12,067 bases of DNA from JAENVT01 sp031373785. GTDB taxonomy: Bacteria; Actinomycetota; Acidimicrobiia; Acidimicrobiales; Ilumatobacteraceae. Positions within the stretch are counted from its first letter, which is position 1. Every line of letters begins with the position of its first letter. Made by a program: the position numbers and the translations under genes. The stretch covers positions 1 through 12,067 of the forward strand of contig JANMNE010000008.1 of assembly GCA_031373785.1 (NCBI GenBank). The letters are read 5' to 3'. Positions 1-4,915 of this stretch are shown one piece after another. The notes beneath the pieces were generated by a model. The model did no database searches. It was not told the DNA's origin and saw only the letters and a program-made list of their open reading frames with translations.

Positions 1-2
1 GC

Positions 3-89
3 AAGGACCAGCCCGACCGGAGACGCAAACTCCTCGTTCGACAACTCGAACAACTCGGCTACAACGTCGAACTCACCGCAGCTGCCTAA
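3..89 (+). CDS. C-terminal tail of a probable IS transposase (5' end outside window)
   Basis: An open frame runs in from the left edge and ends at TAA 87-89, giving 28 visible residues. The stretch is basic (QPDRRRKLLVRQLEQLGYN) and ends VELTAAA. This 'RxLxxLGYxVxLxxA' tail resembles the extreme C-terminus of several actinobacterial insertion-sequence transposases, IS110-like ones in my recollection. No catalytic residue is visible, so the family cannot be settled here. Codons favour C and A (CTC, CAA, AAC, GAA). No terminal inverted repeat or target duplication can be identified after it. It could equally be the tail of an unrelated basic protein. Confidence 0.4.
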   Translation, partial: KDQPDRRRKLLVRQLEQLGYNVELTAAA

Positions 90-157
90 CCCCAACCAAA
101 CCCTTCTGCGGCACGGGTTCAGAAACTTCATTACACCCCTGGCGTAGAACGGCCACC
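90..157. other. Short intergenic spacer after the left-edge gene
   Basis: These 68 bases are C/A-rich and hold two short inverted matches in an interleaved order: AACCC 99-103 with GGGTT 115-119, and TTCTG 104-108 with CAGAA 120-124. Only one of the two helices could form at a time, because the arms abut without loops. It may be a weak hairpin after the transposase-like gene. No T-tract or clear IS end is visible. Confidence 0.3.
145..150 (+). promoter_or_regulatory. Possible -10 box placing transcription start at the ATG at 158
   Basis: TAGAAC lies seven bases before ATG 158, the spacing expected when transcription starts on the start codon (leaderless mRNA, common in actinobacteria). It lacks the final T of TANNNT and I see no good -35, so support is weak. 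Confidence 0.3.
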
Positions 158-679
158 ATGCTTCGAATCGCCACAACCCGCCCGACGCATCGCCCCTGTT
201 CATGGTGTGCCACCGAATTCCCGATCGCCTGCCGCCCGGGCCGTCCCCGCCTTTATTGCAACCACGCCTGCCGCCAACGTGCCTACGAACACCGCCACGG
301 CTTCGAGCATCAGCGCACCGTGCGACCCTTGCCCGGCCAGGTGACCGGCGACGTGTGGTCTGGCACTGGCTACGAGCGCGGCGGCACGATCGCTCCGTTC
401 GGCAAGACCCACGCGCTGCGAACCAGCGTGCGACCCGAAGGTCGTCGCCGCGAAACGCTGTGCGGTGTGTTGACGCCACCGATTGCCGGCCAGCACTTCA
501 CCGCGATGCACCCACGAGCGTGTCGCACATGCACGGCCGTCGCCGACAACAACCCGCTGCGATACGGAATCAGCGCATCGAATGAGCTCGCCCGGCTGCG
601 CTCGCTGCTCGACGATGTCGACGAGCAGCGTGTTCATGCCGCCAGCGCGCTCAGCTGGATTCGGGCGAACTCTCCGTAG
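158..679 (+). CDS. Actinobacterial Cys-rich zinc-binding protein, function unknown
   Basis: A 173-residue protein with two probable metal sites. The N-terminal site is C14-x2-C17 followed by C34-x3-C38 in 'YCNHACRQRAYEHR', a zinc-ribbon-like signature seen in many actinobacterial proteins of unknown role; C25 lies between. The second half has an 'LCG' cysteine (C102), H113 and C122-x2-C125 ('CRTC'), a possible second zinc site. The last 35 residues look helical. There is no signal peptide or membrane segment, so it is probably cytoplasmic, perhaps binding nucleic acid (inference). ATG 158 is the first start and precedes the Cys motif by 13 residues. The 3' end overlaps the convergent end of orn by 29 bases. 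Its position beside a transposase-like tail could mean accessory DNA, but that is not shown. Confidence 0.75.
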   Translation: MLRIATTRPTHRPCSWCATEFPIACRPGRPRLYCNHACRQRAYEHRHGFEHQRTVRPLPGQVTGDVWSGTGYERGGTIAPFGKTHALRTSVRPEGRRRETLCGVLTPPIAGQHFTAMHPRACRTCTAVADNNPLRYGISASNELARLRSLLDDVDEQRVHAASALSWIRANSP

Positions 680-1232
680 CCGGTCCCGCAGGTGCGATGT
701 CGTGCACGAACACGTGCTCGCGGTAGAACTTCATCTCCGACACGCTCTCCATCACGTCGTCGAGCGCACGGTGCGAACCGGCCTTGCGTGGCCGGCTGCT
801 GTTCAGCGCCGGATACCACCGCTTGACCAGCTCCTTGACCGTGCTGACATCGACGCTGCGGTAGTGGAGGTACTCCTCGATCTCGGGCAGGTATGCGGCA
901 AGGAATCGACGATCCATCCCGATCGAGTTGCCGCAGAGCGGAACCCGTCGGGCCTCGGTGACATGCGTCTTGATGAACTCCAACGTTTGCGCCCCCGCGT
1001 CGGCCAGCGACATCGTCGATGCGCGGATCGCGTCGAGCAGACCGCTGCGCGTGTGCATGTCGACGACCACTGGGTCCATCTCCGCAAGTGCCGCATCGTC
1101 CTGGTGTACGACGAGGTCCGGACCTTCGGCGATGATGTTGAGGTCGTCGTCGGTGATCAACGTGGCAATCTCCACGATCACGTGTCGGGAGGGCTCCAAC
1201 CCGGTCATCTCGAGATCCATCCAAACCAACAC
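651..1232 (-). CDS. orn: Oligoribonuclease (DEDDh 3'-5' exoribonuclease)
   Basis: Orn degrades two- to five-nucleotide RNAs, including pGpG from cyclic-di-GMP breakdown, and finishes cytoplasmic RNA decay. The frame can be read further upstream, but I start at GTG 1232, giving 193 residues (usual size about 180-200) that begin MLVWMDLEMTGLEP. The whole DEDDh set is present: D6 and E8 in the first strand, D107 in 'NSIGMDRRF', and H154 with D159 in 'HRALDDVMES'. 'PLCGNS' and 'YRSVDVSTVKELV' also match the family. The C-terminal 15 residues are an unordered Ser/Pro/Glu tail. TAGTCT lies seven bases before the GTG, consistent with a leaderless transcript. The gene is divergent from the Nudix gene across 37 bases and overlaps the preceding zinc protein tail to tail by 29 bases. 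ATG 1220 is less likely, since it would remove the first beta strand. Confidence 0.95.
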   Translation of the reverse strand: MLVWMDLEMTGLEPSRHVIVEIATLITDDDLNIIAEGPDLVVHQDDAALAEMDPVVVDMHTRSGLLDAIRASTMSLADAGAQTLEFIKTHVTEARRVPLCGNSIGMDRRFLAAYLPEIEEYLHYRSVDVSTVKELVKRWYPALNSSRPRKAGSHRALDDVMESVSEMKFYREHVFVHDIAPAGPATESSPESS

Positions 1233-1239
1233 CGCCGCA

Positions 1240-1245
1240 AGACTA
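1240..1245 (-). promoter_or_regulatory. Candidate -10 box of orn (leaderless spacing)
   Basis: On the minus strand the hexamer reads TAGTCT (TANNNT) and is followed by seven bases and then GTG 1232. This supports GTG 1232 as both transcription and translation start. No convincing Shine-Dalgarno sequence precedes the GTG. Confidence 0.4.
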
Positions 1246-1255
1246 CGCAACGCGT

Positions 1256-1261
1256 TACCGT
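1256..1261 (+). promoter_or_regulatory. Candidate -10 box of the Nudix gene (leaderless spacing)
   Basis: TACCGT (TANNNT) lies eight bases before ATG 1270. Between it and the orn box lies the 8-base palindrome AACGCGTT (1249-1256). The two boxes are only 10 bases apart and point in opposite directions, so the polymerase footprints would overlap. Confidence 0.35.
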
Positions 1262-1269
1262 CGCCCGCA

Positions 1270-2016
1270 ATGGCCGATGTTCCGATGCCCGCCAAGCCGG
1301 CTGCGACCGTCATGTTGTTGCGCGACGTGGACACTGCCGAGGGCATCGAGGTCTTCATGCTGCGGCGCACCAAATCGGCCGCGTTCGCCGGTGGCATGTA
1401 CGTCTTTCCCGGCGGCAAGGTCGACGCCGCCGACGGCGAGGGTGACGTCGGTTATGCGATCGCTGCGATCCGGGAGTGCTACGAAGAAGCCGGCGTGTTG
1501 CTGGCAACCGACGAGCACGGAGCGATGGTCACCGACGGCCATCCAGCCCTGGCCCACCGGCACGCGGTCCACGACGGAGACGTCGATCTTCGGGCCCTGT
1601 GTGAGGAGCACCGACTGGTCCCGGCCATCGACGATCTGGTGTGGATCAGCCACTGGATCACGCCGGTCGGTGAGTCGGCCCGTCGTTTCGACACCCGCTT
1701 CTTCGTCGCCGCTGCACCTCCCGGCCAGTCGTCGCGCCATGACGACAACGAGACCATCGCCAGCGAATGGGTCGGTCCGTGGGATGCGCTCCAGCGCCAG
1801 GACGCCGGCCTCCTGACGATGATGCCGCCGACGATCAATAACCTCGAGTTCGTCGCCGCTCACCCCGACACCGCATCGGCGATGCGGGCAGCCAGGTTGC
1901 TCGGTCGGCCCCAGCCGATCATGCCCAGGCTCCGTCGAGATGCGCAGGGCCGCATCCGAGGTGTCTCGCTTCCCGGCGACGCCGACTTCGACGAGCTGAG
2001 CGACGAGGGCGGCTAG
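1270..2016 (+). CDS. Nudix hydrolase, NUDT19/NUDT7-like (possible CoA or nucleoside-diphosphate pyrophosphatase)
   Basis: A 248-residue Nudix-fold protein. The Nudix box is of the extended type: 'MYVFPGGKVDAAD' (residues 43-55) is separated by a short Gly/Asp insert from 'AIRECYEEAGVLL' (66-78). E69, E72 and E73 are the expected metal ligands. The 'FPGGxxDxxD ... REtxEEaG' layout is that of the NUDT7/NUDT19 group, which includes acyl-CoA/CoA diphosphatases, but substrate cannot be read from the sequence. The C-terminal half has 'HWITPVGESARRFDTRFF' and 'EWVGPWDALQR', also typical. ATG 1270 fits the preceding TACCGT box; ATG 1285 is an alternative that would still keep the whole domain. It is divergent from orn, and its TAG stop overlaps the mrp stop inside a CTAG palindrome. 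Probably cytoplasmic. Confidence 0.9.
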   Translation: MADVPMPAKPAATVMLLRDVDTAEGIEVFMLRRTKSAAFAGGMYVFPGGKVDAADGEGDVGYAIAAIRECYEEAGVLLATDEHGAMVTDGHPALAHRHAVHDGDVDLRALCEEHRLVPAIDDLVWISHWITPVGESARRFDTRFFVAAAPPGQSSRHDDNETIASEWVGPWDALQRQDAGLLTMMPPTINNLEFVAAHPDTASAMRAARLLGRPQPIMPRLRRDAQGRIRGVSLPGDADFDELSDEGG

Positions 2017-3203
2017 GCCGACTTCGACTGATCAGCTGCGTCGAGCGCTGCGGCAACCAGCGACAACATGCGTGCCGAACAGCCGGCCATGTTGACCGGC
2101 GGCGCGACCTCGTCGATGATCTTGCGGGCAATCGCCCGGAACTCGACGGCCGCCAGCCCCGTGCCATCGATCGCCACCGGGCGACCGGAATCGCCTCCGG
2201 CGGCAACAGCAGGTTCCAGCGGGACCTGACCGAGCAACTGCACACCGATCTCGTCGGCCAACGCCTGGCCGCCGCCGATGCCGAACAGCGGATACTCGAT
2301 GCCGTGCTCGCACGTGAACGACGACATGTTCTCGATCACACCGCACACCCGCAGGAAGCTACGCCGAGCCATGTCGGCAGCGCGTGCGGCGACCTTCTGG
2401 GCGGCGATCGCCGGCGTGGTGACGATCAGCAGATCGGTACGGGGAAGCATGCGCGCCAGACCCATCTGCACGTCGCCCGTACCGGGCGGCATGTCGATGA
2501 ACAGGTAGTCGAGCTCACCCCAGTGCACGTCGCGCAGGAACTGCTCGACGGCCTTGCTGAGCATCAACCCTCGCCACATCAACGCGGTCTCTTCCTCGAC
2601 CATGAACCCGGTGCTGACGACCTTCAACATGCCCCGGCCCACGGGCAGCGTGCGCGGCATGATCATCGGCTTGTCGCGTCCGTCGACCGCTTCGGCCTCC
2701 AGGCGGTCGTCGATGCCGAGCAGGCGTGGCACCGAGAAGCCCCAGATGTCGGCGTCGAGTACTCCGACCGTGAAACCCTCGCCGGCGATCGCTGCAGCCA
2801 GGTTGACGGTGACCGACGACTTGCCGACCCCGCCCTTGCCGCTGGCGATGGCCAGGATCCGCGTCGATGCCGAGACCTCGGTGTTCGGCGCGTTCTCGCG
2901 TGCGTTCCAGCGAGCCTTGGTCATGACCTCGGTGCGCTCCTCGCTGGTCATCTCGCCCCAGTCGATCGTGACCTTGGTGACGCCCGGGTGCACTGCGACC
3001 CTGGTCTCGACGTCTTTCTTGATCTGGGCGCGCAACGGGCAGCCGCCGATCGTCAGCTTCACGCCGACCGTGACCACCCCATCGGGGCTGACCTCGACCC
3101 GTGGAACCATGCCCAGCGTGACGATGTCGGCACCGAGCTCGGGATCGATCACCGATCGCAACAGATCCGTGACCGTCTCGACATCGGGTGGGCTGGGAAT
3201 CAC
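2013..3203 (-). CDS. mrp: Mrp/ApbC-type P-loop ATPase, iron-sulfur cluster carrier
   Basis: A 396-residue protein that binds and delivers Fe-S clusters in the cytoplasm using ATP. Residues 5-90 form the N-terminal DUF59/FSCA domain, with its conserved cysteine C55 in 'GGCPLRAQI'. The ATPase domain follows: deviant Walker A 'SGKGGVGKSS' (121-130, signature K123), 'VLDADIWGFSVPR' (148-160) and Walker B/switch 'FIDMPPGTGD' (235-244). The C-terminal CxxC of many Mrp/Nbp35 proteins is missing: 'ENMSSFTCEHG' carries a single Cys, C298, as in other actinobacterial Mrp proteins as I recall them. The frame is open further upstream, but GTG 3203 starts MIPSPPDVETV just before the domain, and TAGAAT sits seven bases before it. 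A longer start would run into the divergent hesB gene. Its neighbour is an A-type Fe-S carrier. Confidence 0.95.
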   Translation of the reverse strand: MIPSPPDVETVTDLLRSVIDPELGADIVTLGMVPRVEVSPDGVVTVGVKLTIGGCPLRAQIKKDVETRVAVHPGVTKVTIDWGEMTSEERTEVMTKARWNARENAPNTEVSASTRILAIASGKGGVGKSSVTVNLAAAIAGEGFTVGVLDADIWGFSVPRLLGIDDRLEAEAVDGRDKPMIMPRTLPVGRGMLKVVSTGFMVEEETALMWRGLMLSKAVEQFLRDVHWGELDYLFIDMPPGTGDVQMGLARMLPRTDLLIVTTPAIAAQKVAARAADMARRSFLRVCGVIENMSSFTCEHGIEYPLFGIGGGQALADEIGVQLLGQVPLEPAVAAGGDSGRPVAIDGTGLAAVEFRAIARKIIDEVAPPVNMAGCSARMLSLVAAALDAADQSKSA

Positions 3204-3210
3204 AGCATCG

Positions 3211-3216
3211 ATTCTA
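3211..3216 (-). promoter_or_regulatory. Candidate -10 box of mrp (leaderless spacing)
   Basis: On the minus strand the hexamer is TAGAAT, five of six matches to TATAAT, followed by seven bases and then GTG 3203. This predicts transcription starting on the GTG. No clear -35 is seen at 16 to 18 bases. Confidence 0.5.
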
Positions 3217-3252
3217 CGGTTCCAAGTCGTTACAATGCCTTTCCAACCGTAG
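3214..3252. repeat. Perfect 8-base inverted repeat in the mrp/erpA divergent promoter
   Basis: CTACGGTT (3214-3221) and its exact reverse complement AACCGTAG (3245-3252) are separated by 23 bases, about three helical turns centre to centre. The left arm overlaps the mrp -10 box and the right arm overlaps the start of the erpA Shine-Dalgarno. The erpA -10 box lies between them. This is the layout of a possible operator for a regulator of both Fe-S genes; no regulator is identified. Confidence 0.45.
3231..3236 (+). promoter_or_regulatory. Candidate -10 box of the A-type carrier gene
   Basis: TACAAT matches TATAAT at five of six positions. TCGATT at 3208-3213 is a weak -35 at 17-base spacing. 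Transcription would start near 3242 and leave a leader of about 25 nt that carries a strong Shine-Dalgarno sequence. Confidence 0.45.
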
Positions 3253-3256
3253 GAGG
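3251..3256 (+). promoter_or_regulatory. Strong ribosome binding site that fixes the GTG start at 3267
   Basis: AGGAGG lies ten bases before GTG 3267 and is the strongest Shine-Dalgarno match in the window. It stands out because several neighbours appear leaderless. Confidence 0.75.
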
Positions 3257-3266
3257 AGCCAACACC

Positions 3267-3599
3267 GTGATCACGCTCACCGATACCGCTGCCGTCAAGG
3301 TCAAAGAACTGCTCGAGGCCGAAGGTGACTTGGGCCTGGCACTGCGCGTTGCTGTGCGCCCCGGCGGTTGCAGCGGTTTCTCGTACGAGATGTTCTTCGA
3401 TGGCGATGTCGCCGCCGACGACGAGAAGGCCACGTTCGGCACTCCCGATGCGACTGTCAACGTCGTCGTCGACTCCGCGTCGGCGCAGATGCTGCAAGGC
3501 GCCACGCTCGACTACAAGGACGGCCTCAACCAGGCCGGGTTCTCGATCAACAACCCGAACGCCAGCCGCACGTGCGGCTGTGGGTCAAGCTTCAGCTGA
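3267..3599 (+). CDS. erpA: A-type iron-sulfur cluster carrier (HesB/IscA/ErpA family)
   Basis: A 110-residue protein of the usual family length. A-type carriers receive Fe-S clusters from the assembly scaffold and pass them to apo-enzymes in the cytoplasm. The three ligand cysteines are all present: C35 in 'RPGGCSGFSYEM', and C103 and C105 in 'SRTCGCGSSFS'. The N-terminus (MITLTDTAAVKVKELLEAEG) and 'VVVDSASAQMLQGATLDYKDGL' are also characteristic. GTG 3267 is chosen because AGGAGG sits ten bases upstream and the homologous N-terminus starts there. It is divergent from mrp, which acts in the same process, and converges with the following lipoprotein gene, leaving only five bases between stops. 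The exact subtype (ErpA, IscA or SufA) cannot be told from sequence alone; ErpA-like is the usual actinobacterial annotation. Confidence 0.94.
   Translation: MITLTDTAAVKVKELLEAEGDLGLALRVAVRPGGCSGFSYEMFFDGDVAADDEKATFGTPDATVNVVVDSASAQMLQGATLDYKDGLNQAGFSINNPNASRTCGCGSSFS
3563..3580. repeat. Perfect 18-base palindrome over the CGC cluster-binding codons
   Basis: CAGCCGCACGTGCGGCTG is its own reverse complement and codes for the segment around C103-G-C105 of the A-type carrier. As RNA it would fold as a 7-bp GC-rich stem with an ACGT tetraloop, ending 19 bases before the end of the gene. There is no following T-tract. A second palindrome, TTCAGCTGAA (3591-3600), covers the stop codon. It may aid termination at this tight convergent junction or may be coincidence. 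Confidence 0.5.
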
Positions 3600-3604
3600 A
3601 CCGT

Positions 3605-4501
3605 TCAGGCCAGGAACGCGGCGAGGTGCTCGTCGAGTTCGCTCTGATCCCAGATCACGTCGATTCGATCGACGACGATGCCGTTCTTGCTGAGGTACAG
3701 CACCGGCTCGTATTCCAATCCAAGCGCGTTGACCGCCGGCGCGATCGTGGTTGCCGCGTCGTCTGAGTAGACGTCGGCGTGCACCATCGCCACCGCATCG
3801 CCGAGGCGGGCGTGCGACTTGACGAGGAACTCCAGCGCCGGGGCACACGTGCCGGTCTGGCAGTGGGCCGGCGTGCCGATCATGTAGGCGACGGGCTTGC
3901 CCGTGGCCAACGCCTGCGTCAGGGTCTGGTCGTGGAGCGGGCACGGCTGCGGCGTCAGCGTGCAGTACGGCTCGACGCCGCGGTGGTCGTCGACGGTCGG
4001 CGTCTCGAACGGCGGCAGCAACGACCCGATGTAGGGCACGGTCACTTGCGCCGGATCGGTGACGAGGAACGCCGCGCCGAACCCGTCGTCGCCGTCGAGG
4101 CGCATGGTGTAGGCGCCCGGGACGGCGATGTCGACGTTGAACGCCCAGTAGGGGATGACCAGATCGGTCGCGTGGATCGGCGCACTGATCGTGGCGATCT
4201 GCTTGTCGTTGCTGTCGAGCACTCGTCCCGAGAGCTGCGCGGGGCCGGTCGTGAGCAGGCTGTTCTTGTTGGCGATCGAGATCGGTAGGCGGATCTTGCC
4301 CGGCACGAACGCGTTGCTGGGATACCGCTGGGCGATGGTGAACCCGGTCGTGCCGGGGTCGTTGGTCGGCTCGGGCCCACCGGACCCGCTCGTGGCGGCT
4401 CCCCCGGAGCCGTCCGAGCCCTTGGACGAATCGTCACCACACGCAGCGACGGCCAGCAGCGCACCGGCGCCGGCGAGGAGGTGGCGCCGCGAGATCGACA
4501 T
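3605..4501 (-). CDS. Tat-type lipoprotein with thioredoxin-like C-terminal domain
   Basis: A 298-residue exported lipoprotein. The N-terminus MSISRRHLLAGAGALLAV has a twin-arginine motif (SRRHLL) and a lipobox ending A19-A20-C21, so it should be folded in the cytoplasm, exported by Tat and anchored outside the membrane. Residues 24-50 are a Gly/Ser-rich linker. Residues 55-150 look like an all-beta domain ('VPGAYTMRLDGDDGFGAAF'). Residues 155-298 look thioredoxin-like: a first Cys pair C180/C187 ('YCTLTPQPC'), a second pair C214/C219 ('HCQTGTC'), and 'YEPVLYLSKNGIVVDRI' with the cis-proline position P266. The CX4C spacing differs from the normal CxxC, so disulfide redox activity is plausible but unproven. 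ATG 4501 is preceded by TACACT and seven bases. It is divergent from ridA and converges with the A-type carrier gene. Confidence 0.82.
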   Translation of the reverse strand: MSISRRHLLAGAGALLAVAACGDDSSKGSDGSGGAATSGSGGPEPTNDPGTTGFTIAQRYPSNAFVPGKIRLPISIANKNSLLTTGPAQLSGRVLDSNDKQIATISAPIHATDLVIPYWAFNVDIAVPGAYTMRLDGDDGFGAAFLVTDPAQVTVPYIGSLLPPFETPTVDDHRGVEPYCTLTPQPCPLHDQTLTQALATGKPVAYMIGTPAHCQTGTCAPALEFLVKSHARLGDAVAMVHADVYSDDAATTIAPAVNALGLEYEPVLYLSKNGIVVDRIDVIWDQSELDEHLAAFLA

Positions 4502-4508
4502 CGCCGCC

Positions 4509-4514
4509 AGTGTA
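4509..4514 (-). promoter_or_regulatory. Candidate -10 box of the Tat lipoprotein gene (leaderless spacing)
   Basis: On the minus strand the hexamer reads TACACT (TANNNT), followed by seven bases and then ATG 4501. There is no good Shine-Dalgarno sequence, which fits a leaderless start. Confidence 0.4.
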
Positions 4515-4520
4515 CGAGTT

Positions 4521-4542
4521 GCGACTTCGATGGAGGAGTCGC
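4521..4542. repeat. Operator-like inverted repeat between divergent ridA and lipoprotein genes
   Basis: GCGACT (4521-4526) and AGTCGC (4537-4542) form a perfect inverted repeat with a 10-base spacer, 16 bases centre to centre, as for a dimeric regulator. It is flanked by a direct repeat of GTACGA (4512-4517 and 4545-4550). The whole lies in the 56-base divergent spacer, between the two candidate -10 boxes. Confidence 0.4.
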
Positions 4543-4545
4543 GCG

Positions 4546-4551
4546 TACGAT
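4546..4551 (+). promoter_or_regulatory. Candidate -10 box of the ridA operon (leaderless spacing)
   Basis: TACGAT (TANNNT) is followed by six bases and then ATG 4558. This predicts a transcript starting on the ridA start codon and probably covering all four genes of the operon. Confidence 0.45.
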
Positions 4552-4557
4552 GCCCAC

Positions 4558-4911
4558 ATGAGCAAACCTCTTGGCCCCTACACCCCTGTCGTTCGCGCCG
4601 GCGATTGGATCATCGTCAGTGGTCAACTCGGCTTGCAGGACGGGGCACTCGTCAGTGGGGGCGTCGCCGCCCAGACGACCAAGGCCGTGGAGAACCTGCA
4701 GGCGCAGTTGGCCAGCATGGGCGCCGAGCTCTCCGACATCGCCAAGACGCTGTGCTTCCTGACCGACATGGACACCTTCACGACGTTCAACGACGCCTAC
4801 GTCGCCGGCTTCGGCATGCACCGTCCGGCGCGCAGCACCATCGGCGTTGCCGCACTGCCGGCCGGCGCCGCGGTGGAGATTGAGGCCTGGGCGTACAAGC
4901 CGCTAGGGTGA
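4558..4911 (+). CDS. ridA: RidA family (YjgF/YER057c/UK114) enamine/imine deaminase
   Basis: A 117-residue protein of normal RidA length. RidA proteins form cytoplasmic trimers that hydrolyse reactive enamines and imines, such as 2-aminoacrylate released by PLP enzymes, to keto acids and ammonia. Visible signatures are 'YTPVVRAGDWIIVSGQLG' (8-25), 'TTKAVENLQAQLASMGA' (40-56) and 'RPARSTIGVAALPAGAAVEIEAWA' (89-112). R92 is at the position of the carboxylate-binding arginine of active RidA proteins and E109 at the conserved glutamate, so catalysis is likely retained. ATG 4558 opens the family N-terminus (SKPLGPYTPVV) and has TACGAT six bases upstream. It is the first gene of a + strand operon, with four bases between its stop and the next start. 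The presence of a PLP decarboxylase in the operon fits a role in clearing side products (inference). Confidence 0.93.
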   Translation: MSKPLGPYTPVVRAGDWIIVSGQLGLQDGALVSGGVAAQTTKAVENLQAQLASMGAELSDIAKTLCFLTDMDTFTTFNDAYVAGFGMHRPARSTIGVAALPAGAAVEIEAWAYKPLG

Positions 4912-4913
4912 GG
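4905..4913 (+). promoter_or_regulatory. Ribosome binding site for the 51-residue membrane protein
   Basis: AGGGTGAGG spans the ridA stop codon and lies just upstream of GTG 4916 (AGGG is seven bases away). It supports translation of the small gene and its coupling to ridA. Confidence 0.5.
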
Positions 4914-4915
4914 CC

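Noticed and set aside
90..157. Pseudoknot or IS end with bridge-RNA-like structure
   Set aside because: The interleaved 5-base matches have no loops to cross the helices, the IS family is not certain, and most of the element is outside the window.
483..1269. Plus-strand open frames opposite orn, including the upstream part of the Nudix frame
   Set aside because: They lie antisense to orn, which has all five catalytic residues, and have no domain of their own.
2304..3266. Long upstream extension of the A-type carrier frame
   Set aside because: It is antisense to mrp; the strong Shine-Dalgarno and family length place the start at 3267.
3204..3497. N-terminal extension of mrp by about 98 codons
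   Set aside because: The extra residues match no Mrp domain and overlap the A-type carrier gene and its promoter. GTG 3203 gives the normal domain start.
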